A stretch of DNA of 64,000 bases from Levilactobacillus zymae (GCF_032190635.1 NZ_JAVLAS010000001.1:744001-808000), one strand, 5' to 3'. Counted from the stretch's first letter, positions 16,321 to 30,456 are shown. Notes: generated by a model from the letters alone, not told the origin. Translations and numbers: made by a program.

Positions 16321-17541
16321 TTATAACCCCCGATCCGGACTGCGCCAGGTTCCCCGTCGTTGTGGATCCACGAAGTAGGAACTGATGGCCGCGATGCAAC
16401 TGACTAAGTTGATCAGCCAGTAATACAGAATGTAGACGGGGACTAATAAGAGTTCGGGCAGCGTCAACTGCGCGATTGCTTGTGAAGCAATGAAGCCAAT
16501 CGTAAATTGAATGGCGTTTAAAGTAAACATTAAGATTAGAAGGTTACCATCTAATGAAAGGTTGTGTAGGAAAAAGAGTTGAAACACGTAAGCCACCAAC
16601 GAAATGGCCGTTAAGATGGCCCAACAATTGCTGACGATGGATTCCATGAGAAGTCCCCGTTGTCCCCATGGATTCAGGTATAAGCCCCGTCGGTTGGTAA
16701 TCAGGACTTCTAGTCCGCCACGAGCCCAACGCTGGCGTTGCTTAAGTAAGCCACGTAACCGTTCGGGAACTAAGATCCAGCAAACGGCGCGTGGTTCGTA
16801 GGCGGCCCGCCATTGATGACGGTACATGCGCCAGGTAATGTCGATGTCTTCGGTCATCACGGCCGGATTCCAACCGCCGACTTCGTTTAACGCCTCGCGC
16901 CGAAACGCGACGATCACGCCAGAAACCGTGGTGATGCTGCCGGTCAGGTAGGCTTGGGCCTTCTTGATCAGGTCGATCACGGCTACGTATTCCAGCAACT
17001 GGAGCCGACCGAGCAGGGTGGAACGGTTACGAACGATGGGTTTCCCCGTGACAGCCCCGTAGTTGGGGTTCTCCAGCAGGGTGGTCATGAGTTGGGTCAC
17101 GGCGTCGGGTTGTAACAGTGAGTCGGCATCGATGACCACCAGATAATCCCCTTTAGCGACCTTCGCCCCCTGATTTAAAGCGCTGGCCTTCCCCTGGTTA
17201 ACCGGTAAATGTAAGGTCCGAATTGCCAGTTGGCCGGCCCATTGTTTGGCTAACGCTTGCATGAGGTCCCAGGTATTATCGGTACTACAATCGTCGATTA
17301 AGACGACCTCATAGTGCTGATACTGTAACTCGGCCAATGACTTGACGGCCGCGACCAACGTATCGGATTCGTTGTGCGCCGGGATGAGGATGGACACGAA
17401 AGGTTCCTCGGCGGCGGTTAACAACGTCCGGGATTGTCGGTGACGGTAGAAACTAGAAAAAAGGCCACCCGTAATCCAAATAATTGACACAAAGATTGGG
17501 TACCCTACGACAAAGATAGTATTCAGATTTTTCAGCCACAT
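16321..17541 (-). CDS. Poly-beta-1,6-N-acetylglucosamine synthase (IcaA/PgaC-like glycosyltransferase 2)
   Basis: The 406-residue product has an N-terminal membrane helix, a GT2 domain at about 45-270 and three C-terminal membrane helices. GT2 motifs are SILIPAHNESDTL, VLIDDCSTDNTW, VVIDADSLL (DxD), AVMTEDIDITWR (TED) and KQRQRWARGG (Q/RxxRW). The layout and motifs fit the processive PNAG synthase that polymerises UDP-GlcNAc and extrudes the chain through the membrane. It is the first gene of the operon; AGGGGAGAAAG precedes the ATG. Confidence 0.9.
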   Translation of the reverse strand: MWLKNLNTIFVVGYPIFVSIIWITGGLFSSFYRHRQSRTLLTAAEEPFVSILIPAHNESDTLVAAVKSLAELQYQHYEVVLIDDCSTDNTWDLMQALAKQWAGQLAIRTLHLPVNQGKASALNQGAKVAKGDYLVVIDADSLLQPDAVTQLMTTLLENPNYGAVTGKPIVRNRSTLLGRLQLLEYVAVIDLIKKAQAYLTGSITTVSGVIVAFRREALNEVGGWNPAVMTEDIDITWRMYRHQWRAAYEPRAVCWILVPERLRGLLKQRQRWARGGLEVLITNRRGLYLNPWGQRGLLMESIVSNCWAILTAISLVAYVFQLFFLHNLSLDGNLLILMFTLNAIQFTIGFIASQAIAQLTLPELLLVPVYILYYWLINLVSCIAAISSYFVDPQRRGTWRSPDRGL

Positions 17542-17595
17542 AATTGCTTTCTCCCCTAATGTTGAATATCGATAGCATCAATTAGCATGACTATG

Positions 17596-17625
17596 AGCAT
17601 AGCATGATTAACAGGTTTGGTGAAA
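17596..17625 (-). promoter_or_regulatory. Putative promoter of the PNAG operon
   Basis: On the minus strand TTTCAC (17620-17625), 18-bp spacer, TATGCT (17596-17601), about 55 bp before the glycosyltransferase start. Confidence 0.5.
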
Positions 17626-18000
17626 CGGCTAGCTTTAAACGTAACAAAAATGTAACTTTTTATAAAGGCGCCGATTTAAGACCAATTTAGAGCGGCCAAA
17701 CCCTGAAACCGCCACCTTTCTTAACGGTAGCGTACTTGCAAACTGGTGACCGTTTCTAGACCAAAAAATGAGCGGTGCATCTTACGTGGAAACCTCCGTT
17801 GAAAATGACGTGGGCCCAGGCGTTACGACAATCGGTTTTCAGTCGTGATCAATTTCTACTATATAAATTAGAACCAAACCGGGTGGGGGCTAGGGCTGAT
17901 CAATTACTGGGTAAAGTAAACGTGAGGGGCAAAACTCACGGATTGTCCGGTGACGTGGTAAAATAGAACTGGAAAGTTAATGCATAGGAGGGCGATTAGA
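17626..18000. other. Intergenic region without supported gene
   Basis: Between the PNAG promoter and the next plus-strand gene I see no coding sequence with a ribosome binding site. Only AGGAGGG at 17986-17992 (for the gene at 18001) stands out. Confidence 0.45.
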
Positions 18001-18243
18001 ATGATGCAAAAGGTTCCCACTTTACCATTAGTTGAACGTTTAGGCGCTGGTCAAAAGGTGACGTTGACCACCAGCAATCAGCAACGCGTAACAATTCAAC
18101 CGGAAGTCCGGGATGGGCAACTGACGGGTAACTACTTGAGCAGCGTTCTACCCGACATTCGGTACGATGATCCGCGAATCATTTTGAAGGAAACGCTGAC
18201 CGAGTTGGATGTACGCCACGTCACGATTAACAACATTGACTAA
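18001..18243 (+). CDS. Small hypothetical protein (80 residues)
   Basis: The start at 18001 is set by a strong AGGAGGG 8 nt upstream. The product is soluble, mixed alpha/beta, with a Val/Thr-rich stretch (KVTLTTSNQQRVTIQP) and an acidic middle. I see no signal peptide or membrane helix and recognise no family. It is followed by a weak GC-rich hairpin (18254-18286), then an Mga-like regulator gene. Confidence 0.6.
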   Translation: MMQKVPTLPLVERLGAGQKVTLTTSNQQRVTIQPEVRDGQLTGNYLSSVLPDIRYDDPRIILKETLTELDVRHVTINNID

Positions 18244-18313
18244 TCAATCATGAAGACAGCCCCTGATCGTCCGTGGTCGGGGGCTGTTCGCTAACTTGGG
18301 GGAGTGAGCAACA

Positions 18314-19777
18314 TTGAAAATTGATTTTGCGATGTTAACGGTAAAGGATACACGTAAGTTACGTTTAATGTCATTTATTACGGACCATCACGGCCAATTT
18401 AACCTGGTCGATTTTGCCACCAATATGCAGGGAAGCTATTCGCAAGCCTACCATATTCTCTTGAATTTACGGACCGACCTACAACACCTAGCCCCGACGA
18501 CCAAGCTGACCAAGGATAGTTTGACCACGCCGATTACGGTTGACGTGTACCGGCATTGGTTATACGCCCGCAGCATTCCGTATCAAGCCGTCCTGGCGAC
18601 GTTGAGTGCCGAACCGCAACAGGTGCGCACCCTGTGTGAACGCTACGGGATTAGTACGTCGACGTTTAACCGGCGGATGCGGCCAATGCGCCAGCAACTG
18701 GCTCAATATCACCTGGAGCTCACCACGAATCCGTTGCGGCTGACCGGGGATGAAACGTTGGTCCAACTGCTGTACTTTACGCTCTTTAGTACCACGCTGA
18801 CCACGCTGAACGAATTACCCGAATTACCGGCGGCGTATCAGTCGCTATACGATGCGATTTGTACGACCTACGCTGACGACACCCTGTATCAGAATTCCAA
18901 GGGATTGGCGCAACATCGCAACCTGCTGATTACACTAGCATTGTTGCGGTTAGCGCAAGGGCACCGGTACGCGGCGTTACGGTTCCCGTTGGTTCACTTG
19001 ACGGATTTGCGGCCGTTAGCCGTGAAGTTTCAACAACAACTCAACGATACGCCCCGCGAGGCATTAACCGAGCTGGCCACGTTGGACTATTTGTTGACCA
19101 GTTCGCCGTATTTCGTCCGGGCTTTACAACCCCGGAACATGCAGCGCCTGTATTCCGGGTTGCGGCAGAAGGTTCCGACCTATCAGCTGGCGCCTAGTGT
19201 GGCGTCGCTCAGTGATTTTGCCACTGGTCAAGACTGGTTTGCCAACTGGCTCTTCTCGCTGGGGCAGTTCATGTTGCTCTTTCGGGTTGACCCGCTGTTA
19301 CGACCGGAAGTCACCGCGTTGTACCGGACCACCCCGACGTCTACGGCAGCGGCCACGGACATTGCGAACAGTCTGGCTCAGCTCTATCCGGAGCAAGTCA
19401 CGCCTAGCGATTTACGGTTGGTCCAAAAGTACCTTAGCAAGTACACCAACGGGTTAAATTTAACCGCCGCGCGAGTACAGATCTTGGTTTCCTACGACAT
19501 GTTGGGGGTCACGACCGACATCTTCAACCGCTTGTTGGGCGGGATTGTCCATCTGAGTCTGCTGACCAATCAGGTAGTGATTGACGAACAGAAACGGCAT
19601 AACTACATTGTGGTCTACGGCACAGATCCGCAGGCCGTTCGGTTTGCCCAGGCCCATCAGTTGGAGGCTTTCCATTGGATTAAGGAGCTGAAGTACGGGG
19701 AGAACCTCGACCGATTGATTCGGACCTTGCGACACCACGAGCTGTCAATTTTTGCGTTGGATTTCCAGAATCCGTAA
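18314..19777 (+). CDS. Mga-like helix-turn-helix transcriptional regulator
   Basis: The 487-residue product has an N-terminal winged HTH region (residues 10-70), then a second Mga-type HTH (YGISTSTFNRRMRPMRQQL near 110-130) followed by LRLTGDETLVQLLYFTLF, which matches the M protein trans-acting regulator fold. The remaining 300 residues are mostly helical, in the place of the PTS-regulated domains of Mga, and an EIIB-like end (YIVVYGTDPQAV) is suggested at about 440-450. The start is TTG after GGGGGAG. The target genes are unknown; no PTS genes are adjacent. Confidence 0.75.
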   Translation: MKIDFAMLTVKDTRKLRLMSFITDHHGQFNLVDFATNMQGSYSQAYHILLNLRTDLQHLAPTTKLTKDSLTTPITVDVYRHWLYARSIPYQAVLATLSAEPQQVRTLCERYGISTSTFNRRMRPMRQQLAQYHLELTTNPLRLTGDETLVQLLYFTLFSTTLTTLNELPELPAAYQSLYDAICTTYADDTLYQNSKGLAQHRNLLITLALLRLAQGHRYAALRFPLVHLTDLRPLAVKFQQQLNDTPREALTELATLDYLLTSSPYFVRALQPRNMQRLYSGLRQKVPTYQLAPSVASLSDFATGQDWFANWLFSLGQFMLLFRVDPLLRPEVTALYRTTPTSTAAATDIANSLAQLYPEQVTPSDLRLVQKYLSKYTNGLNLTAARVQILVSYDMLGVTTDIFNRLLGGIVHLSLLTNQVVIDEQKRHNYIVVYGTDPQAVRFAQAHQLEAFHWIKELKYGENLDRLIRTLRHHELSIFALDFQNP

Positions 19778-19822
19778 ACGACCGCGATTATTCCAAAATT
19801 GATGAGTCGCGTAAATTTTTAT

Positions 19823-20863
19823 ATTAGGCAAATTACAAGTTTAATCCGAACAAGCCCGGAATCTTTCAATGGCAGTCTGTTGATGATGTATTTTTAATGG
19901 TCGTTGATTAATTAGTTCAAGTGCTGCTAGGATCTCATCAGTCGTTACTTGGCTAAAATTGGTCTTTTTCGGGAAGAACCAGCGTAACCGTCTATTAAAA
20001 TATTCATTGGAACCTCGCTCCCATGGTGAATATGGATGGCAAAAATAAACTTTGATCTGATAATCCTGTTCTAAGGCCTGATAATTGGCAAACTCTTTAC
20101 CATGATCAACAGTAATGGATTTTACTTGGGGACCGAAGGCCCCCATAAACTTGCCAAAGGCGGTGTTTAGAGCCTTAGCCGTTCTATTAGGGGCTTTGAT
20201 GGCCCATAGAAGTCGGGTCTTACGTTCTACGAATGTAACCAGACATGATCGTGACTCACTTCGACTAGAAAGCACCGTATCTACTTCCCAATGACCAAAA
20301 GCTAACCGTTGATTAACAGTTGTTGGCCGTTGTTCGATGGAAGTCCCACTTGTAAATTTCCCACGATTTTCGCTCACTCGGTGCTGGCGGACATTCCGAT
20401 TGGGTAGATCAGTCAATTTGAAGGGGAGCCAGCCACGATTAAGCCAATTATAAATTGACGCAGTGCTCAAGTTATAAGCGGCCGCAATGGTTTCTGGTGA
20501 CCAGGTTAATCGTAAGTGATTGGTAATTAAAGTCGCTAATGCTGCCGTCAGCATCGAACGACGACCGCAATTCCGCCTTTTGCGATCTGCATCTTGCTGA
20601 GCTAATTCTGGATCATAAGGTTTAACCCGGTCCAACTCATAGCTAATCGTAGCTTTGGCGACGCCTAAGGCGTCAGCCATTACTTGGTAAGATTTATTCC
20701 CCTCATTGACCAGTTGTGCTAGTGCGCCACGTTGAAAACGTGATAAAGTAGATGTACCCAAAGTAATCACTCCCTATATTGGTTGGAATTAGCTACTACC
20801 ATTGTAAGTGATTGCTTTGGGCTTTTTAATTTCTGTTCGGATTAATTATAGAATTTGCCATTA
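19823..20863 (-). mobile_element. IS30-family insertion sequence, complete, with target duplication
   Basis: The element spans 19827-20859 (1033 bp). Its ends form imperfect inverted repeats GGCAAATT-N6-TTAATCCGAACA, and it is flanked by the direct repeat ATTA at 19823-19826 and 20860-20863. It sits between the Mga-like regulator stop and what looks like that gene's terminator (20882-20917). Confidence 0.9.
19841..20770 (-). CDS. IS30-family transposase
   Basis: The 309-residue product has an N-terminal HTH (RFQRGALAQLVNEG and KATISYELDR), a second Arg-rich DNA-binding region, and a DDE integrase core: Asp in HWEVDTVLS, Asp in SITVDHGKEFANY and Glu in PWERGSNEYFNRRLR. Length and spacing are those of an intact IS30 transposase. 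The start is GTG, inside the terminal repeat region. All catalytic residues are present, so the copy is potentially active. Confidence 0.93.
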   Translation of the reverse strand: MITLGTSTLSRFQRGALAQLVNEGNKSYQVMADALGVAKATISYELDRVKPYDPELAQQDADRKRRNCGRRSMLTAALATLITNHLRLTWSPETIAAAYNLSTASIYNWLNRGWLPFKLTDLPNRNVRQHRVSENRGKFTSGTSIEQRPTTVNQRLAFGHWEVDTVLSSRSESRSCLVTFVERKTRLLWAIKAPNRTAKALNTAFGKFMGAFGPQVKSITVDHGKEFANYQALEQDYQIKVYFCHPYSPWERGSNEYFNRRLRWFFPKKTNFSQVTTDEILAALELINQRPLKIHHQQTAIERFRACSD

Positions 20864-20881
20864 ATATTTTTGTTTTTGCTG

Positions 20882-20920
20882 AAGCGTGCGGGATTAGGTT
20901 TCCCGGACGCTTTTTATTTA
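20882..20920 (+). terminator. Terminator displaced by the IS30 copy
   Basis: Stem AGCGTGCGGGA / TCCCGGACGCT followed by TTTTT. It follows no gene directly other than the IS and presumably served the Mga-like regulator before insertion. Confidence 0.65.
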
Positions 20921-20971
20921 ATCTATTTAGTGGGTAATTTAAATCTAGGAAAATCCCGCACTAAATCTGGG

Positions 20972-20999
20972 TTTACAAAGCGGCCGGCCCCCGTATAAT
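20972..20999 (+). promoter_or_regulatory. Promoter of mntH
   Basis: TTTACA (20972-20977), 16-bp spacer, TATAAT (20994-20999). Confidence 0.75.
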
Positions 21000-21032
21000 G
21001 GTGACTACCATCAGATAGGGGGAGTGGAAAAC

Positions 21033-22415
21033 ATGACAGATAACGTTTCAAAGACCACGGCAGACAAGACGGGGGGACTGCTGGGGTCCGCTAACGGACC
21101 GTCACTAGAAGAAATCAATGGGACCGTCACAATTCCCAAGGAAAAAGGTTTCTTTAAGAACCTGATTGCCTTTTCGGGACCGGGAGCCTTGGTAGCCGTG
21201 GGATATATGGATCCCGGTAACTGGGTAACGTCCATCGGGGGTGGGGCCCAGTACGGGTACCTCTTGATGTCCGTGATCTTGATTTCCAGTTTGATTGCGA
21301 TGTTGCTCCAATACATGGCGGCTAAACTGGGAATCGTGACGCAACAAGACTTAGCTCAGGCCACGCGGTCGTACACGACTAAGCGAGTCGGATTTGTCCT
21401 CTGGGTGGTCACCGAGTTGGCCATCATGGCGACGGACATTGCCGAAGTGATTGGGGGCGCAATTGCCCTGCAACTGTTATTCGGAATTCCCTTGATTATT
21501 GGGGTTTCGCTGACCGTTTTTGACGTGTTACTACTATTATTATTGACGAAACTAGGTTTTCGTAAGATTGAAGCCATCGTTATTTGCTTGATTACCGTGA
21601 TTTTAGTGGTCTTCGCTTACGAGGTGATCATCGCTCAGCCGAACATGGGGCAAGCGGTCGCCAACTTTATTCCGCAGGCCCAGATTGTGCATCCGGGACA
21701 GTTGACTATGGCGTTGGGGATCGTTGGGGCGACGGTCATGCCGCACAACCTCTACTTGCATTCGTCCATCGCGCAAACTCGTAAGTTTAACCGGGATGAC
21801 CCGGAAGAGATGCGGCGGGCGGTCAAGTTTACGACCTGGGACTCCAACATCCAGTTGATGGGGGCCTTCGTGATTAACTGCTTGCTCCTATTATTGGGGG
21901 CCGCGTTATTCTTCGGTAAGGACGTCGACAAATTAGGGACGTTTGGAAATCTGTACATGGTGCTGCAGGACAATCATTTAGCGGGTGCCGTGGCCTCACC
22001 TTTCCTGTCAACGCTGTTTGCAGTGGCGTTACTCGCATCGGGACAGAATTCGACGATTACGGGGACGCTGACGGGGCAAGTCATTATGGAAGGTTTCATT
22101 AACTTGAAAATTCCAATTTGGGTGCGCCGGTTAGTGACCCGGTTACTGTCGGTAGCGCCGGTCGTGATTTGTACCATCCTGTACGGCGGGAACGAAGCCG
22201 CGTTGGACCGATTATTGGTCAATTCGCAGGTTTTCCTGTCGATTGCCTTACCGTTTTCGATGATTCCGTTGACTATTTTTACCTCGTCAAAAAAGATTAT
22301 GGGCGCTGAATACGTCAACAAACCCTGGGTGACTTGGCTGGCCTGGCTGAGTACAATTGTCTTGACCTTGTTAAACCTCCAGATTGTGTGGGCGAGTCTG
22401 AAACTGTTCTTCTAA
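21033..22415 (+). CDS. mntH: Nramp-family divalent metal (Mn2+) transporter
   Basis: The 460-residue product has about eleven membrane helices and both Nramp metal-binding signatures: DPGNW in helix 1 (near residue 60) and [10 protein letters not shown] in helix 6 (near 232). It imports Mn2+ with protons, important in lactobacilli that use manganese against oxidative stress. The ATG at 21033 lies 8 nt after GGGGGAG; a GTG three codons upstream overlaps the ribosome binding site and is less likely. No MntR box could be recognised in the promoter. Confidence 0.93.
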   Translation: MTDNVSKTTADKTGGLLGSANGPSLEEINGTVTIPKEKGFFKNLIAFSGPGALVAVGYMDPGNWVTSIGGGAQYGYLLMSVILISSLIAMLLQYMAAKLGIVTQQDLAQATRSYTTKRVGFVLWVVTELAIMATDIAEVIGGAIALQLLFGIPLIIGVSLTVFDVLLLLLLTKLGFRKIEAIVICLITVILVVFAYEVIIAQPNMGQAVANFIPQAQIVHPGQLTMALGIVGATVMPHNLYLHSSIAQTRKFNRDDPEEMRRAVKFTTWDSNIQLMGAFVINCLLLLLGAALFFGKDVDKLGTFGNLYMVLQDNHLAGAVASPFLSTLFAVALLASGQNSTITGTLTGQVIMEGFINLKIPIWVRRLVTRLLSVAPVVICTILYGGNEAALDRLLVNSQVFLSIALPFSMIPLTIFTSSKKIMGAEYVNKPWVTWLAWLSTIVLTLLNLQIVWASLKLFF

Positions 22416-22444
22416 TTTTAAGGAGGGCGAGTGTGTCTTGGCAG

Positions 22445-22473
22445 TTGACATTTATCCGTCAGGCCAGTATCAT
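22445..22473 (+). promoter_or_regulatory. Promoter of the tyrS T-box transcript
   Basis: TTGACA (22445-22450), 17-bp spacer, TATCAT (22468-22473). Confidence 0.85.
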
Positions 22474-22477
22474 CGAA

Positions 22478-22708
22478 ACCATAAGCAATGAAGCAGTTCA
22501 GTAGTGGTCTGGGCAACGGTGCAGAGAGCCGACGGGAGTGCGAGTCGGAACGTCCGAGAACATGAATTACCCTGTGGAGCGGCTGATGTGTTCAGCGGGT
22601 CATTCCGTTAACGATGACGAGCGGTTGTCACACGACAACAACTTGGGTGGTAACGCGGATTTTGAATTCGTCCCTGATGGTCTTGATGACCGTTAGGGAC
22701 TTTTTTAG
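22478..22708 (+). ncRNA. Tyrosine T-box leader
   Basis: The leader has the AGAGAG start of stem I (near 22523), a specifier region reading GAAT-TAC-CCT that offers the Tyr codon TAC, the T-box core ACTTGGGTGGTAACGCGG (22641-22658) and a terminator GTCCCT / AGGGAC with T-tail (22670-22707). Uncharged tRNA-Tyr should pair with TAC and with TGGT, preventing termination and raising tyrS expression. Confidence 0.93.
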
Positions 22709-22726
22709 TATATAGGAGGAAAACAC

Positions 22727-23983
22727 ATGTCGATTATTGATGAATTAAAATGGCGCGGGGCCATTAACCAGCAAACGGACGAAGCGGGCTTAGCCGACTT
22801 AGTTAACGAAAAGGCCGTGGGGCTGTATGCCGGGATCGATCCCACTGGCGACTCGATGCACATCGGTCACTTGATTCCGTTCATGATTCTTAAGCGATTC
22901 CAGTTGGCGGGTCACCGGCCGTACATCGTCATCGGGGGCGCAACGGGTTCGATTGGGGACCCATCCGGGAAGAAAGCCGAACGAAAACTGCAAACGATGG
23001 ACCAAGTCCGGCATAATCAAGACTGCTTGACGGCTCAGATGGAACATCTTTTCGGCCAAGACGGTAGTTTTAAGATCGTGAACAATTACGATTGGTTATC
23101 CAAGTTGTCCTTGCTAGACTTCTTGCGAGACTTCGGGAAGTTATTTAACGTCAACACCATGTTGAACAAGGAAATTGTGGCCTCCCGGTTGGAAGTCGGC
23201 ATTTCCTACACCGAATTCACGTACCAGATTCTCCAATCGATCGATTTCCTTCATTTATACAAACACGAAGATGTCCAACTCCAAATTGGGGGCGCCGACC
23301 AATGGGGAAATATCACGTCCGGTATTGATTTGATTCACCGACAGGAAGGTTCCGATGCCAAGGTTTACGGGTTAACGATTCCGCTACTGCTGAAGGCGGA
23401 CGGCACTAAGTTTGGGAAGTCCGAAGGTGGCAACGTCTGGTTGGACCCCGAAAAGACCTCGCCTTACGAATTCTACCAGTTCTGGATTAACACGGATGAC
23501 CGCGACGTGGTGAAGTTCTTGAAGTACTTTACTTTCTTGAGCCAAGATGAGATCCAGCACCTGGCCGATGCCGTAGCGGCGCACCCTGAAAAGCGGGAAG
23601 CCCAGACGCGGTTAGCCGAAGAAGTGACTGAGTTTGTTCACGGTCATCAAGCTGTAGTCGAAGCCCAACACATTACCAAGGCTTTGTTCTCCGGCGATGT
23701 GGCGGATCTGACGGCTAGTGAAATCGAACAAGGTTTCAAGAACATGCCATCCGTGACGGTAGCTGCGGACAAGCAAGGCTTGGTGGAATGGCTAGTGGAT
23801 ACTACCAAGATTGAATCGTCACGGCGTCAAGCCCGTGAAGATATTACGAACGGTGCGATTCGGATTAACGGTGAAAAGGTGACGGATCCCGCCGCTGAGA
23901 TTGATCCAACCAGCGCGTTTGATGGTAAGTTTGTCATTGTGCGGCGGGGGAAGAAGCGGTACTTCTTAGCCCGAGTTCAGTAA
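22727..23983 (+). CDS. tyrS: Tyrosyl-tRNA synthetase
   Basis: The 418-residue class I synthetase has HIGH in SMHIGHLIPF (near residue 46), the tyrosine-binding region around YDWLSK and QIGGADQWGNITSG, the KMSKS equivalent in GTKFGKSEGG (near 230) and a C-terminal S4 RNA-binding domain (SSRRQAREDITNGAIRINGEKV). Length is that of bacterial TyrS of the TyrRS-S type. Expression is controlled by the T-box leader just upstream; AGGAGG precedes the ATG, and a T-tailed terminator follows. Confidence 0.97.
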   Translation: MSIIDELKWRGAINQQTDEAGLADLVNEKAVGLYAGIDPTGDSMHIGHLIPFMILKRFQLAGHRPYIVIGGATGSIGDPSGKKAERKLQTMDQVRHNQDCLTAQMEHLFGQDGSFKIVNNYDWLSKLSLLDFLRDFGKLFNVNTMLNKEIVASRLEVGISYTEFTYQILQSIDFLHLYKHEDVQLQIGGADQWGNITSGIDLIHRQEGSDAKVYGLTIPLLLKADGTKFGKSEGGNVWLDPEKTSPYEFYQFWINTDDRDVVKFLKYFTFLSQDEIQHLADAVAAHPEKREAQTRLAEEVTEFVHGHQAVVEAQHITKALFSGDVADLTASEIEQGFKNMPSVTVAADKQGLVEWLVDTTKIESSRRQAREDITNGAIRINGEKVTDPAAEIDPTSAFDGKFVIVRRGKKRYFLARVQ

Positions 23984-23998
23984 ATTGATGATCATTTG

Positions 23999-24028
23999 TA
24001 GCCCACGGGAGACCGCGGGCTTTTTTTG
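23999..24028 (+). terminator. Terminator of tyrS
   Basis: Stem AGCCCACGG / CCGCGGGCT with GAGA loop followed by seven T. Confidence 0.85.
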
Positions 24029-24158
24029 TTGTTAAAATAAAGGCGAACGGTACAGCGTTTAAAAACGGGGAACACACGGCCGTCGGGTAACTATTATTGG
24101 GTGATGGGTTTATAAGATATGGCTTTGAAAAAAGGTTAGAAAGTTTTAGTGATTTTGG

Positions 24159-24366
24159 TTGACGGTGGGGGCCTAGGTTGGTATAGTTATAGACGTTGTC
24201 ACGGCAATGTTATCAGCTAGACCAATTTGAAAAATTGAAATTAGTTGTTGACGAGCCACTGACAAAATGTTATTCTAATTAAGTTGTCGCTAAGCGATGA
24301 CGGTTCAGCTAGAAACGTTGTTAAATCAAACTTCTAGTTGACATCATCTTAACGAGATGTTATGAT
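24159..24366 (+). promoter_or_regulatory. Three tandem rrn promoters
   Basis: P1 is TTGACG (24159-24164) / TATAGT (24182-24187); P2 is TTGACG (24248-24253) / TATTCT (24271-24276); P3 is TTGACA (24338-24343) / TATGAT (24361-24366). All three have exactly 17-bp spacers. A hairpin GCTGTTCG / CGAACAGC follows at about 24373-24393. Confidence 0.85.
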
Positions 24367-24407
24367 GATTAAGCTGTTCGTTTAACGAACAGCTTGGTAG
24401 ACCTTTG

Positions 24408-24431
24408 AAAACTGAACATTGTTTCGACAAA
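24408..24431 (+). other. 16S processing stem, 5' arm
   Basis: These 24 nt are complementary, with one mismatch, to 26140-26163 downstream of 16S. The pair forms the long stem that RNase III cuts to release pre-16S. Confidence 0.85.
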
Positions 24432-24545
24432 CCAAATATGTGTAGGGCGGTTTGAACTTTGGTTCAAACCCAAACAATATTTGCGAAGTCAATTCGCTTT
24501 AAAAACGTAACAACAATCGATGAGCTATTCGAGCTTATCATCTTT

Positions 24546-29241
<4,696 letters not shown>

Positions 29242-29306
29242 GTAGTGGTGTTCTCAAAGAAAATCAATTGGTAATATCTAGTTTTGAGGGAATAAGCTCT
29301 CAATAG

Positions 29307-29423
29307 TGTGGTGGCGATAGCCTGAAGGATACACCTGTTCCCATGCCGAACACAGAAGTTAAGCTTCAGCACGCCGATAGTAGTTGGGGGATTGCCCCCT
29401 GCAAGGATAGGACGTTGCCACGC
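29307..29423 (+). rRNA. rrf: 5S ribosomal RNA
   Basis: 117-nt gene from TGTGGTGGCGATAGC to GTTGCCACGC with complementary ends and the conserved CCGAACACAGAAGTTAAGC core. Confidence 0.95.
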
Positions 29424-29430
29424 AATGTCA

Positions 29431-29459
29431 GGAACTCAATTCGTTGAGTTCCTTTTTTT
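29431..29459 (+). terminator. rrn operon terminator
   Basis: Stem GGAACTCAA / TTGAGTTCC with a stable TTCG tetraloop and seven or more T. No tRNA genes lie between 5S and the terminator. Confidence 0.95.
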
Positions 29460-29506
29460 GTGGGAATTTTTCCATAACTTAATGTGTCAGAAAGGAAGGC
29501 GGTTGG

Positions 29507-30403
29507 ATGGCCAGTCGACGATTAGGCTTAATTGAAGTGATTAGTGGCGGAATCTTGTGGGGGACCTCGGGAACCGTTGCCCAGGCCGTCTTTAGCCGTT
29601 ACCAGGTCCCCACGCTCTGGTTAACGGGGGTCCGCTTAAGTCTGGCGGGGCTCCTACTATTGGGCTGGTTTGCGCTTAGTCAGGGGAAAGCCGTCTGGGC
29701 TATCTGGCGGCGACCGAAAATGATCGGGCAACTGCTCTTGTTCAGCTTATTGGGGATGGTGCCCTCGCAATTAACCTATTTCTTGGCAATCGCCTATGGC
29801 AATGCGCCGACCGCCACGGTTCTCCAATTCTTAGGTCCGTTGTTTATTATTATTTACCTAGCCGTGATCCGCCGTCAGTGGCCCCGGCGAATTGACCTGA
29901 TTTCCATCGCTATTGCGCTCTTTGGAACCTTTTTACTGGTTACCAATGGCCACTTTACCCAATTAGCCTTAGCACCATTGGCCCTTTTCTGGGGCCTCTT
30001 AGCCGGTGTCAGTTCAGCGACCTATACCCTGTTACCCCGGCGATTACTAGCGACCTACGATGCCCGGTTAGTGGTGGGTTGGGCCATGCTGCTGGGAAGT
30101 TTGCCGTTTGGCGGGGTACTGGCGACCACCCGGTTACCCCAGCTCAACTTGGCTGTGGTGGGCGGCATCGCCTTTATCGTGATTGGCGGTACCATGCTGG
30201 CCTACCTCCTCTACCTCAAGAGCCTTGCCAGTTTAACCCCTAGCACCACCGGCATGTTGAGTGCCTTTGAGCCGCTGACCGCTACGGTCTTGGCCGTCGG
30301 CGTCCTGGGAACACCGTTGACCGGCGCGGAACTATTCGGCGGGGTGTGTATCATTGCCACCACGCTCCTGCAGGCCTTACCCCAACAACCATCGCTTAAA
30401 TAG
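29507..30403 (+). CDS. EamA/DMT superfamily transporter (RhaT/YdeD-like)
   Basis: The 298-residue product has ten membrane helices in two EamA repeats. The first opens ISGGILWGTSGTVAQ and contains YFLAIAYGNAPTATVLQFLGP; the second begins near 150 (LFWGLLAGVSSATYTLLP) and holds SLTPSTTGMLSAFEPLTATVLA. This type is related to exporters of amino acids and their metabolites. It is a different subgroup from the EamA protein at 3.4 kb. A ribosome binding site GAAAGGAAGG precedes the ATG, and the rrn terminator insulates it from the rRNA operon. Confidence 0.88.
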   Translation: MASRRLGLIEVISGGILWGTSGTVAQAVFSRYQVPTLWLTGVRLSLAGLLLLGWFALSQGKAVWAIWRRPKMIGQLLLFSLLGMVPSQLTYFLAIAYGNAPTATVLQFLGPLFIIIYLAVIRRQWPRRIDLISIAIALFGTFLLVTNGHFTQLALAPLALFWGLLAGVSSATYTLLPRRLLATYDARLVVGWAMLLGSLPFGGVLATTRLPQLNLAVVGGIAFIVIGGTMLAYLLYLKSLASLTPSTTGMLSAFEPLTATVLAVGVLGTPLTGAELFGGVCIIATTLLQALPQQPSLK

Positions 30404-30432
30404 AGTAGTCCGCTAGTGGGCTACTTTTTTTG
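30404..30432 (+). terminator. Terminator after the EamA gene
   Basis: Stem AGTAGTCC / GGGCTACT followed by seven T. Confidence 0.85.
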
Positions 30433-30442
30433 AACAATTCGC

Positions 30443-30456
30443 AGAAAACGGTTACA
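30443..30456 (+). promoter_or_regulatory. Candidate cre (CcpA) site upstream of alpha-galactosidase
   Basis: AGAAAACGGTTACA matches the cre consensus TGWAANCGNTNWCA at 13 of 14 positions and lies 48 bp before the start codon, fitting catabolite repression of a sugar hydrolase. Confidence 0.65.

Noticed and set aside
17775..17966. 63-codon frame upstream of the small hypothetical gene
   Set aside because: No ribosome binding site, poor protein character, and the good AGGAGGG site serves the next frame.
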